64,000 bases of DNA from Amycolatopsis sp. NBC_01488 (lineage in GTDB: Bacteria > Actinomycetota > Actinomycetes > Mycobacteriales > Pseudonocardiaceae): positions 2,360,001 through 2,424,000 of the forward strand of contig NZ_CP109434.1 of the NCBI RefSeq assembly GCF_036227105.1, read 5' to 3'. Position 1 is the first letter of the stretch. Each line of letters begins with the position of its first letter. The translations under genes and the position numbers were made by a program. Positions 56,501-62,652 of the stretch are shown one piece after another. The notes below the pieces were generated by a model. The model was not told the origin of the DNA. It worked only from the letters and a program-made list of their open reading frames with translations, and ran no database searches.

Positions 56501-57707
56501 GCTGGCCTTCTTCGCCGTGCGATTCCGGTTCAGGCGCCTGTCGCGCGGGCTCTTCGCCACGTGATTCGGGTTCAGACGCCTCGCGCTGGCCTTCTCCGCC
56601 GTGCGACTCCGGCTCGGCCGCCTGTCGCGAAGGCTCCTCGCCACCCGACTCAGACCCACCCCGCGACTCCGACCTCGGAGACGAAGACGCACTCGCCTCC
56701 TCGCCCCCCGACCGAGACTCCCCCGCGTCCCGGGGAATGTTCGCCTCGTGAACCGCGTGCAACTGCTCCTTGGCGCCCCCGACCGTCCCACCGACAGCCC
56801 CGCTGGAAGCCCCGGTCACCAGTTGCTCAGGCGTCAAAGATCCCAAATCCCCGGTAACCGCGGCCTGCCCGACGGTCTGCGCGACCCCCTCGATCGCCCC
56901 CCGAGCCCCAGCTCGGAGAGCGGCGTCCGCGACCTGACCACCGGCGGAATGCGACAGCCCCTCGGTCGCCCCGCGGCCGATGGAACCCGAAGCCGCGCCG
57001 ACCGCGCCGCCGACCGCGCCGGAGATCGCCGCGTCCGAGGTCTTGGACCAGTCCCAGCTCTGGCGGTCGCCCTTTGCCATCTGCAGGCCCTGGATGCCCG
57101 CGTCCATCCCCAGATTGATGGCCTCGTTCTTGAGGACCTCCATGCCGATCTTCTTGAGGCCCTGCTTGAGCAGCTTCTCCAGCAGCTCCTTCGCGACCTC
57201 TTTGAACCCCTGCTGCGCCAGCTTCTCGAGCAGCTGCCGGAACAGCATCTGCACGGTCATCCGCGTCGCGACCTGGGCCGGCGCGATACCCGCCGTCGAG
57301 CCGCCGAACGTCACCGCCGCCGCCGCGATCATCGCCGCTATCTGGGCCGCCAGCACGATCAGGGAGATGATGATCATGTACTTCGTGTACTCGACGTCCA
57401 GCGCCGTCTGGTCGCACGAATCCCCGAGGGCCTTCGTCGCGTCGGTGAGCTGCTTGAAGTACACCTCGTCGCCGTCGACGAACTTCTTCCACTGCTCCAC
57501 GAACGCGTCGGCACCGTCGCCGGTCCAGTTGTCGCGGATGCCGGACGCCGCCTGGTTACCCGTCTCGGCAACCGGGGCGATCGCCGAAGACGCCGTGTGC
57601 CACGCGTCGCGCAGGGCGCGCAGCTTGGTCTCGTCGCCCTCGGGCCAGCTCTCCCCGACGACGATCGGCAGCAGCCACTTGACCGCGTCGGGCATCTCCA
57701 TACCCAC
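50583..57707 (-). CDS. Giant multi-domain polymorphic toxin (WXG/CpnT-like head, 2 x ART, 2 x Tox-PL, RelA/SpoT-like tail)
   Basis: 2,374 residues from a GTG. Residues 1-100 resemble the WXG100-like head of CpnT-type toxins (ESWPEGDETKLRALRDAW, then IRDNWTGDGADAFVEQW). A hydrophobic helix (IIISLIVLAAQIAAMIAAAA) and amphipathic and Gly-rich parts extend to ~330, and a Pro/Gly/Gln/Glu low-complexity linker to ~1050. ADP-ribosyltransferase 1 has R1128, S1203-S1205 and E1241-x-E1243. Papain-like Tox-PL 1 has Ala1426 in place of the cysteine. ADP-ribosyltransferase 2 has R1607, S1683-S1686 and E1722-x-E1724. Tox-PL 2 has an intact C1894, H1975, D1990. From about 2195 a RelA/SpoT-like domain has D2251 (LIDLAG), GYRD at 2294-2297 and E2310. 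Export is probably by a type VII system encoded elsewhere. Confidence 0.82.
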   Translation of the reverse strand: MGMEMPDAVKWLLPIVVGESWPEGDETKLRALRDAWHTASSAIAPVAETGNQAASGIRDNWTGDGADAFVEQWKKFVDGDEVYFKQLTDATKALGDSCDQTALDVEYTKYMIIISLIVLAAQIAAMIAAAAVTFGGSTAGIAPAQVATRMTVQMLFRQLLEKLAQQGFKEVAKELLEKLLKQGLKKIGMEVLKNEAINLGMDAGIQGLQMAKGDRQSWDWSKTSDAAISGAVGGAVGAASGSIGRGATEGLSHSAGGQVADAALRAGARGAIEGVAQTVGQAAVTGDLGSLTPEQLVTGASSGAVGGTVGGAKEQLHAVHEANIPRDAGESRSGGEEASASSSPRSESRGGSESGGEEPSRQAAEPESHGGEGQREASEPESRGEEPARQAPEPESHGEEGQRETTETESRSEEPARQAPEPRGEEPRHEASSEPEPRHESEQRAESAPSQGAERQPAEPRQPVGEPQQSDGPRPSSDHVLQADQPRAADSPAPQQQSEARAADSPAPRQPAAAPTPSGSAPSTGGMPSSSASSHGGPTGSGYGMAQPAFGQEAGRQTAGRSQDNVGAAGFTGGTNQPFAADGGAAAPFQNGPSAQQSPPPGVFTPPPPAGMPSGGSPGRPGGQAPMPPRGGQSPHDPRRVPPGQPPMSPSARQGGQPQRSAQRPNGAPPLQGGHPPHGGQPLHSGSPQGGQSPVGGNPQGGPPPHRQPLGGQGQPPHGGQHHGGPAHQGGQSPFSGPPQGGQAPHGGQSPGGQSPHNGYPPPGSQVRSHGQPAHGGQPQGGQPHGAQPPGGQVPSSGQPAHGGQPAQGGVDPRRMPPPRMGVGPQGGPPHPGVPGAQRPGGYPNQPRGPQGPGGRPPMPPPPGRPPQDPRLGPSRPVGPAQVPPPRFGPPQEHLPRGLFEEPRRPEPPRPVERPAEPNHAPVQERPAVEPVGEQGRAAEQQAPGAGRAPARAVEQQAPATERPPGQDAPATEHTPSREQAPAAERPGSDTAADLREPRAGGQEQHRGPDQAAAHDRPLDGREPAVGQEAAPADAGQEHAADENGLHSDDQFGQADPGVDEPYLTDPGFHTDDGVRRIEDTFMDSGRQSPETGEWRHEQIRREALARRDEFHPGTSDDGAFAVHAYTRHELVGPLNRALRLGGPELLDLAPQAGALVSGLNELPPHVGTVSRRVDFHGDPARLQAFLGRFHEGAHITEPSFLSSSKVDAEHPRSTFAGEVEMRIESRTGRDVEAMASIGREREVLFKAGSQFAVTGVEMGPGHPEHPDFQHRPGARDQPQWVVHAEEIAPGDPRYRADTRDAIDERRAQERADEERFQREADAELEQFYAEHPHLKPSGNLFKLLGGEEDPPPPAERRPPATNEPDGGWSQLAEPLTPGGPPVLHAGSVDTPQQHARLVRDAVPELGAVNTRNHYRPGEHGFRTNAAESMIAFDRRMNGEDVVAGPARGESLRGQWSSRGSFDDVARGLGDRPVGARTAVAFEHLGQERLVAGVHTEHGVLFADPVTGRLAELPHDATGIRELPLGGHEAPTITDRLNPTSERPPHDESYLFDGEHRGTPSDHESIRRAVGDEGSYQDIHDRALARRDAAGLPMTDDGAVAVHGYTRGEYAYDVNEALRRGPGHPGFDLAQENTRAIVDGLNQVPRVSGETVRGIDVSGDPRLAELVAGPYTPGEVVVEPSFSSASIKTGEFSSSKFGDDVELHVRSDNLRDISKLAENPSEREALSPPGTQLLVHDKRLEITPEGRRKWVVEAEEIGPGHPRYLDPEAAQRNMAERRAENDHNAAEFERRKQAALMERLGGFGEPEHVTQPEHPKVSDVLDGPAETPITPEPQPDYSALARATNPPSEPAIHADAATPAERAAYVQDRLPHLREVNPGFHGPGALENGYLSNCTRGPEAYWDRLHGGEMTAEPILFHEMGTRGTLEHIEGRFGETFSERGSYDDVIREMRDKPLDHHAVVAVKYDGPNGVEYGHVAMVVHTRDGVAFIDPQSGDLMHLPQPPKGIKLMHVGTPGTEHVHTEHAETTEHGGYGGSPRSRLDELLAQPRIAEALDGATTDLVVKDQEGNPQHLGPVGEFVRTRLASYPELVELLHDPANEFLTRSLLRKPETIASLLVHDEAIPILADAVHEVHHPDPDAEPVGPDAEPTPLTHDQHEVADRVSEEAGEHPPAHRRQAPFDPAMRGDEAYTREYLGHRYEEAARAQAVLERTLPPLAEATNGNPGFRPGPKSLGRAMDKIAGYDGDASRLIDLAGAMIQFERVQDAYAALERVAAHPELDIVKFEDRFANPAEAGYRDLQMSVRVDGHVAELRLHVKALDDVAAYEHALYEVRRDLKALRKAEGRAEFTTEEQGLIDGLIKRERELFRDALQGSL

Positions 57708-57710
57708 GGG

Positions 57711-58034
57711 TCATTGCCCCTTGCCGAGCTGCGAAGTCACGTCTTCGTCGGCGCCCGACAGCGCCTTCATCGACTTGGCGACGTTCTGCTGCATGCCTCG
57801 CAGCCCCTGCACGAGGTTGGTGAAACCCTCGACGGCGCCCTGCGCACCCGGCACGTAGTCCTTGGCGAACTCCTTGCCGGAGTCGTCGTCGCCCCAGCAC
57901 GCACCCTGCGCGTCGAGGGCGCCCTGCAACGTCTTCAGCGCGCTGTCGAGCCCGTCCGCCGCCGTGGTCAGGCCGTTCGACGCGCTCAGGACCGCGTCGG
58001 GTTCCGCGGTGAACCCGGAGCCCCCTCCGGGCAT
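57711..58034 (-). CDS. WXG100-like secretion partner of the toxin
   Basis: 107 residues. A helix-turn-helix hairpin protein of WXG100 length; the turn has CWGDDDSGKEFAKDY, with W47-G48 in place of WxG and the trailing Phe/Tyr pattern of ESAT-6-like partners. Three bases separate its stop from the toxin start, and its own start shares one base with the YbaB-like stop. Such proteins pair with the WXG-like domain of large type VII substrates to form the export signal. That role is inferred from size, motif and position. Confidence 0.82.
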   Translation of the reverse strand: MPGGGSGFTAEPDAVLSASNGLTTAADGLDSALKTLQGALDAQGACWGDDDSGKEFAKDYVPGAQGAVEGFTNLVQGLRGMQQNVAKSMKALSGADEDVTSQLGKGQ

Positions 58035-58612
58035 CAGTCGCCCCTCGTCATCCAGGACGACGGCGGCTCCTCGTCCTCGTCACGCGGCGGGCGGACGCGC
58101 TTGGGCGCCGGCTTCGGGGGAAGCGGCGGCGGCACGGCGTCGTTGCGCAGGATCGAGCCACCTTCTTCATACGAGGGCCGCGTCGCCTCTTCCTCGACGA
58201 ACTCCGGGATCGGCGGCACCAGCCCGGCCAGCGACGGCGCGCCTTCGACGAGGTCCGCGAGGTCGGGCAGGCCTTCGGTGATCGGCGCCATCAGATCGGC
58301 GATCTTCTGCTTGACCTGCAGCGATCCCTGGCGCACCACCGTCTGGACGGTGTTCGCGAGCTGGGCGGGCGTCGTGCGTTCGAACGCGTTCGGCGAGAAC
58401 TCGAGCTTCGCGAGGTTGCCGCCGGCGCCGATCGTGGCGCGGACCAGCCCGTCGGGAGAATGCACCTGGGCCGTGGTCTCCGCGGCCGCGGCCTGGGCGT
58501 CACGCAGCTGCGCGGTCTGCCGCTCGAAGTTCTCCAGGAGGGTGTCCATCTGGTTCTTCATCGCGGCATTGCGTGCTTCGAGCTGTGCACGGTCGTCGCC
58601 CGCGGTGGTCAC
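58034..58612 (-). CDS. YbaB/EbfC-like protein, first gene of the toxin operon
   Basis: 192 residues. The YbaB/EbfC-like core (about 15-105) has an N-terminal coiled-coil helix and the central sheet GLVRATIGAGGNLAKLEFSP, with NAFERTTPAQLANTVQTVVR after it. A Pro/Glu-rich acidic tail is added. YbaB-like proteins of this type accompany WXG100 proteins in actinobacterial toxin and type VII loci and may act as chaperones; DNA binding is not certain here. 91 bases precede it and should carry the operon promoter. Confidence 0.82.
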   Translation of the reverse strand: MTTAGDDRAQLEARNAAMKNQMDTLLENFERQTAQLRDAQAAAAETTAQVHSPDGLVRATIGAGGNLAKLEFSPNAFERTTPAQLANTVQTVVRQGSLQVKQKIADLMAPITEGLPDLADLVEGAPSLAGLVPPIPEFVEEEATRPSYEEGGSILRNDAVPPPLPPKPAPKRVRPPRDEDEEPPSSWMTRGD

Positions 58613-58703
58613 AGGTGCCCCCGGTGTCCCTCGAACCTACTAATGACTTGCCGTCACCCTAATGCCAATGGAGCAGTGGCCGTGACCGGTTCGGGTGTTT
58701 GCC

Positions 58704-59996
58704 TCAGCGAATCGTACGGCGCCGCGCGACCGCGTACCCGGCTCCGCCGAGGAGGTAGCAGGCCGTCGCCGCGATGAGCAGGCCCGGCGAGCGGCCGTCG
58801 TCCGGGACCACCAGCGCGGCCAGCGAAACCGCCGCCACCTGCGTGATGTTGAAGAGCGTGTCGTACAGCGCGAACACCCGGCCGCGGGCTTCGTCGGCGA
58901 CGTCGAGCTGGATCGACGAATCGACGCAGAGCTTCAGCACCTGCCCGGCGCCGGTGATGACGAACGACGCGAGCAGCGCCAGCGGCAGCACCATCGGCAG
59001 GCCCAGCGCCGACTGCGCGATCGCGGCCACCAGCAGCGAACCGAGCACCGCGCGCAGGCGGCCGAACTTCCGGACCAGCCGTGCGGTCAGCAGCCCGGCG
59101 ATCAGGATGCCGGCGCCGGCGAGCGCTGCCATCTGCCCGAGCCCGGGCAGACCGGCGCGGAAGACCCCGTGGTCGGTGAAGTAGTTCCGCATCATCAGCA
59201 CGGTGACCAGCAGCGACACCCCGAACGACGCCCGGTGCGCGAAAAGCGCGAGGAACCCGGCCGTGACGCTGGGTGCTCGCCACGCGTGGCGAGCACCGTC
59301 GGCCAGCCCGCGCGCGACGGCCAGCACGGGGTTCGGCGGTTCGTCGACCACCGACGGCCCGAGCACCCCGCGCGCGAACCCGCGCGCGATGAACGCCGAG
59401 ACCAGGGTGCCGAGCACCGCGAACGCCGTGGTCTCGGCCGAGCCGACGTCGTTGCTGCCGAAGAGCGCGCGCAGCCCGATCGCGCAGCCGCCGCCGATGA
59501 CGGCGATCGCCGAGCCGAGCGTCGTGGCGAAGGCGTTCGCCGTCACGACGCTCTCCTCTTCGACGACGTGCGGCAGCGACGCCGAAAGCCCGGAGCCGAT
59601 GAAGCGTGAGATGCCTTCCGCGGCCAGAGCCAGCGAAAACAGGCCGATCCCACCGAACCCGAAGCCGACCGCGGCCGACGCCGCGACGATCGCCAGACCG
59701 CGCAGGAGGTTCGCGAAGATCAGGACTTTGCGCCGGTCCCAGCGGTCCAGCAGGGCACCGGCGAAGGGTCCGACGACGGAGTACGGGAGCAGCAGCGCGG
59801 CGAACCCACCGGCGATGGCCAGCGGATCAGCGGCACGTTCAGGGTTGAAGAGCACGGCCCCGGCGAGACCGGCGCGGAAGACGCCGTCACCCCAGCTCGC
59901 GGCGAAGCGCGTGAAGAGCAGACGGCGGAAGTCCGGGTCCTTGAGCAGCTCCCGCGGCCCTCTGCGCGTTGTCGCCGTTCGAGCGCTGATCGTCAC
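58704..59996 (-). CDS. MFS transporter
   Basis: 430 residues, about 12 membrane helices. The first loop has a basic patch RDFRRLLFTRFAAS region (DPDFRRLLFTRFAASWGDG), and the later ones include ALLDRWDRRKVLIFANLLRG, the MFS loop 2-3 motif, and GVSLLVTVLMMRNYF. The family resembles drug/metabolite efflux MFS_1 (MefA-like). The substrate is unknown. It is monocistronic, and only 91 bp separate its end from the start of the toxin operon. Confidence 0.87.
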   Translation of the reverse strand: MTISARTATTRRGPRELLKDPDFRRLLFTRFAASWGDGVFRAGLAGAVLFNPERAADPLAIAGGFAALLLPYSVVGPFAGALLDRWDRRKVLIFANLLRGLAIVAASAAVGFGFGGIGLFSLALAAEGISRFIGSGLSASLPHVVEEESVVTANAFATTLGSAIAVIGGGCAIGLRALFGSNDVGSAETTAFAVLGTLVSAFIARGFARGVLGPSVVDEPPNPVLAVARGLADGARHAWRAPSVTAGFLALFAHRASFGVSLLVTVLMMRNYFTDHGVFRAGLPGLGQMAALAGAGILIAGLLTARLVRKFGRLRAVLGSLLVAAIAQSALGLPMVLPLALLASFVITGAGQVLKLCVDSSIQLDVADEARGRVFALYDTLFNITQVAAVSLAALVVPDDGRSPGLLIAATACYLLGGAGYAVARRRTIR

Positions 59997-60272
59997 GAAG
60001 CCAGATTAAGGCCCGGCCGTGGGACACGGGTCAAGACCTTCGGTCGTCGGCGCATCAGCGAAGACGGCGGAGCCGTCGAGCAAGAGGGGCCGGCGCACTC
60101 AGCCTCGCCTCTCGGCGGCTATGCGCAGTGTGGCTCCTGCCGGACGGTATTCCACAAAGGCGGTTCTTCAGTGAGCCCGGGGGACACGGAGTGCGCCGAC
60201 CAGTGTTTCAAACGAGGCGGATGAGGCGATTGTTCCCGAGCCGAAGTAATTCGCCGGGCCAGAGGTGAGATC
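59997..60272. other. Divergent promoter region between the MFS gene and yqgE
   Basis: 276 bases without a supported gene or a recognisable repeat. They presumably carry both promoters. GAGGTGAGATC lies directly in front of the yqgE start. Confidence 0.5.
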
Positions 60273-60854
60273 ATGGGTCGCGTGCCAGCGGACGCCGAGG
60301 TTGAGCCGGGAACGCTCCTGGTCGCCGCCCCCACGATGGTCGACCCCAACTTCAAGCGGACCGTCGTGTTCGTCATCGATCACCGAGACGAAGGCACGCT
60401 CGGCGTGGTCCTGAACCGGCCAAGCGACGTCGCCGTGCACGACGTGCTGCCCACCTGGGGCGGGCACGTCGCCGAGCCGCAGGCGGTGTTCGTCGGCGGG
60501 CCGGTCGAGAAGAAGACGGCGCTGTGCCTGGCCGCGCTGCGCACCGGCGAGACGGCGGCGAGCGTGCCGGGGGTGATCGCGGTCCGCGGCCCGGTCGCGC
60601 TCGTCGATCTGGACACCGACCCCGAGGTGCTGGTACCGAAGGTCCGCGGCGTGCGCGTCTTCGCCGGGTACGCGGGCTGGGACTCGGGCCAGCTGGCCGG
60701 CGAGATCGAGCGGGACGACTGGGTCATCGTGCCCGCGCTGCCGAGCGACATCCTGGCCTCGCCCAGCGGCGACCTGTGGAGCCAGGTGCTGCGCCGCCAG
60801 GGCATCCCGCTCGCGCTGCTGGCCACCCACCCGGGCGACCTCCAGAGGAATTAA
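60273..60854 (+). CDS. yqgE: YqgE/AlgH family protein
   Basis: 193 residues. Family signatures are GTLLVAAPTMVDPNFKRTVV, the LGVVLNRPS segment, FVGGPVEKKTALCL and RVFAGYAGWDSGQLAGEIER. The AlgH/YqgE fold is widespread in bacteria with no established activity. The ATG at 60273 with GAGGTGAG upstream is clear. The stop overlaps the convergent SdpI-like gene by 4 bp. Confidence 0.93.
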   Translation: MGRVPADAEVEPGTLLVAAPTMVDPNFKRTVVFVIDHRDEGTLGVVLNRPSDVAVHDVLPTWGGHVAEPQAVFVGGPVEKKTALCLAALRTGETAASVPGVIAVRGPVALVDLDTDPEVLVPKVRGVRVFAGYAGWDSGQLAGEIERDDWVIVPALPSDILASPSGDLWSQVLRRQGIPLALLATHPGDLQRN

Positions 60855-61270
60855 GCGTCTTCCTTCTTGAAGACGCCGCAGCCGCCGGCGCCGCACGCGC
60901 AGCCGCTGCAGCCGGCCGGCGCGGCCGGAGCCGGGGCGGGCACCGTCAGCGCGGCCCGGTTGCCGAGCACCCCGCCGCCCATGACCAGGACGAGCATGGC
61001 GAGCACGCCGGCGAGCGCCGCGGAGACCAGGCCGGCGGTCGTCGGCATCGCGAGCCCGGCCAGCCCGGTGAGCACGGAGATCGCACCCCCGGCCATGGTC
61101 GGCAGCGCCGCGACGCGGTTGGCCAGCTTGAAAGCTTCTTCGCTGCGCAACGCGGCCTGCGTGCGCACACCGGTGCCGCCTTCGCGCGTCAAGCGCTCAC
61201 GGAAACCGAGGAACCCACCAAAGCCGACGAGCAGACCCAGCACGACCGGAACCAGCGCGATAGCGAACAC
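60851..61270 (-). CDS. SdpI-like small membrane protein with a cysteine-rich tail
   Basis: 139 residues with three membrane helices (FAIALVPVVLGLLVGFGGFL, the region around TMAGGAISVLTGLAGL, and LVSAALAGVLAMLVLVMGGG). Between helices it has RTQAALRSEEAFKLANRVAA, which resembles the SdpI/YhfL unit (R-x-x-x-A-x-x-x-E-A-W-x-x-A-x-R). The tail ends GCSGCACGAGGCGVFKKEDA with five cysteines in 12 residues, which may bind metal or form a lipid or redox site. Similar proteins in firmicutes give immunity to SdpC-type toxins; no such toxin is seen here. Confidence 0.7.
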   Translation of the reverse strand: MFAIALVPVVLGLLVGFGGFLGFRERLTREGGTGVRTQAALRSEEAFKLANRVAALPTMAGGAISVLTGLAGLAMPTTAGLVSAALAGVLAMLVLVMGGGVLGNRAALTVPAPAPAAPAGCSGCACGAGGCGVFKKEDA

Positions 61271-61336
61271 GGGGTCAAGGATAAGCGTGACGTCCTGGCA
61301 ACCTGCCGGATACCCTGATCGACTGTGCTACAGGCC

Positions 61337-62497
61337 ATGTCACCGCGTGTACTGCCCACCGTGTTGGTCGCTGCTCTGATCGGGGGAATTCTCGCCGCCG
61401 CGCCGGCGAGTGCCACCGAGAGTCACCAGCGGCCCGTCCGGTTGCTCGGCGAGCAGATCGTCCCGAACGCCCTGCAGTTCCAGGGCACGACGGTCGGCGG
61501 CCTCTCGAGCATCGACTACGACCCGCGGACCGGCGGTTACGCGCTGATCTGCGACGACCGGTCGGCGATCAACCCCGCCCGCTTCTACACGGCGACCTTC
61601 CCGGTCTCCGCGAACGGCGTCGGCCCGGTCACCTTCACCGGCACGAAGCCGCTGCTGCGCCCGGACGGCACGCCGTACCCGCCGCTTGCGCAGAACGATC
61701 CGTCGAAGCCGCAGAACGAGCAGACGATCGACCCCGAAGAGCTGCGCGTCGACCCGTGGACCGGCGACTACTACTGGTCGCAGGAGGGCGAGCGGACGGC
61801 GACGACGCTGATCGACCCGTCGATCCGCGAGGCGCGCCGCGACGGTGAATACGTCCGCGACCTGCCGATCCCCGCGAACGAGAAGATGACGCCGACGGCC
61901 GGCCCGCGCCAGAACCTGGTCCTCGAGGGCATCACCTTCACCGGCTTCGGCGCGCTGCTGGCCAGCGACGTCGAGGGGCCGCTGCTGCAGGACGGCCCGG
62001 AATCGACCCGCACGACCGGTGGCGTCTCGCGGATCACGCTGCAGGGTCGCTACGGCCCGGTGCTGGCGCAGTACGCCTACCCGCAGGAGCCGCTTTTCGC
62101 GTCACCGGTGCCGGCCGGCGCGTTCGCCACCACCGGCGTGTCCTCGATGCTGGCCGTGGACCAGGCCGATCCGACGAAGTTCCTGATGATGGAGCGCTCG
62201 TTCGTCACCGGCGTCGGCAACAAGGTGCGCGTCTACGAGATCGACACGAAGGGCGCGACGAACGTCCTGAACGTCAAGTCCCTGGCCGACGCGAAGAACG
62301 TCAAGCCGGTGCAGAAGCGCCTGCTCTTCGACGCCGCCGACCTTGGGCTGTCCACTGTGGACAACCTGGAGGGCATGACGTGGGGCCCGAAGCTGCCGAA
62401 CGGCGAGCGGAGCTTGATCATCGTCAGCGACAACAACTTCTCGGCCACCCAGGTCACCCAGTTCGTCGCACTGGCGGTCCCCGCGGAACGGCTTTGA
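61337..62497 (+). CDS. Secreted esterase-like phytase family protein
   Basis: 386 residues from ATG 61337; a GTG at 61325 would add four residues. A signal peptide (MSPRVLPTVLVAALIGGILA, ending ASA) is followed by a beta-propeller-like domain: GGLSSIDYDPRTGGYALICD, PEELRVDPWTGDYYWSQEGE, LEGITFTGFGALLASDVEGP, and ending DNLEGMTWGPKLPNGERSLI and SDNNFSATQVTQF. These EGI/EGMTW/SDNNF segments define the esterase-like-activity-of-phytase family. The substrate is likely a phosphoester in the cell envelope or medium. Confidence 0.88.
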   Translation: MSPRVLPTVLVAALIGGILAAAPASATESHQRPVRLLGEQIVPNALQFQGTTVGGLSSIDYDPRTGGYALICDDRSAINPARFYTATFPVSANGVGPVTFTGTKPLLRPDGTPYPPLAQNDPSKPQNEQTIDPEELRVDPWTGDYYWSQEGERTATTLIDPSIREARRDGEYVRDLPIPANEKMTPTAGPRQNLVLEGITFTGFGALLASDVEGPLLQDGPESTRTTGGVSRITLQGRYGPVLAQYAYPQEPLFASPVPAGAFATTGVSSMLAVDQADPTKFLMMERSFVTGVGNKVRVYEIDTKGATNVLNVKSLADAKNVKPVQKRLLFDAADLGLSTVDNLEGMTWGPKLPNGERSLIIVSDNNFSATQVTQFVALAVPAERL

Positions 62498-62518
62498 CCA
62501 GCAAGTTACGATGAAGGT

Positions 62519-62557
62519 ATGAACACGGCTCGGCTGCTCCTTAGCCTGCCGCGCTGA
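62519..62557 (+). CDS. Leucine-rich leader peptide of leuS
   Basis: ATG at 62519 opens a 12-residue frame, [12 protein letters not shown], ending TGA at 62557. Four of 12 residues are leucine (CTG, CTC, CTT, CTG), three in a row. AAGG precedes the ATG by a few bases. It lies 95 bp before leuS, followed by a GC-rich hairpin field and a terminator-like hairpin. This fits ribosome-mediated attenuation in which scarce Leu-tRNA stalls the leader ribosome. Too short to be found by ordinary gene callers. Confidence 0.6.
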   Translation: MNTARLLLSLPR

Positions 62558-62582
62558 CCGGGCCCGGCCCGGCCGGCGCGGC

Positions 62583-62612
62583 GACCCCTCATGCCCTGGT
62601 GGCTGAGGGGTC
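62583..62612 (+). terminator. Attenuator hairpin upstream of leuS
   Basis: A perfect 9-bp stem GACCCCTCA (62583-62591) with TGAGGGGTC (62604-62612), extended by GCC/GGC in the loop, is followed by GAGTTGTTTCT. The GC-rich segment just before it (CCGGGCCCGGCCCGGCCGG, 62559-62577) can pair within itself as an alternative structure. Confidence 0.55.
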
Positions 62613-62652
62613 GAGTTGTTTCTGGACGAGCTTGAAACGAAGGAAGACGGCG

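Noticed and set aside
54700..56700. Short repeats in the toxin linker as a CRISPR array or tandem DNA repeat element
   Set aside because: Units are irregular in length and sequence, stay in frame and encode a Gly/Pro/Gln-rich linker. No CRISPR-like constant repeat and spacer pattern is present anywhere in the window.
53579..56791. 1,070-residue minus-strand frame rich in Arg/Ser
   Set aside because: It overlaps the toxin on the same strand in another frame, and its sequence is an Arg-Ser-Thr shift of the low-complexity linker.
62356..62364. Exact DnaA box (TGTGGACAA) in the phytase-like gene
   Set aside because: It is a single box in coding sequence without neighbours, so a chance match is as likely as a site.
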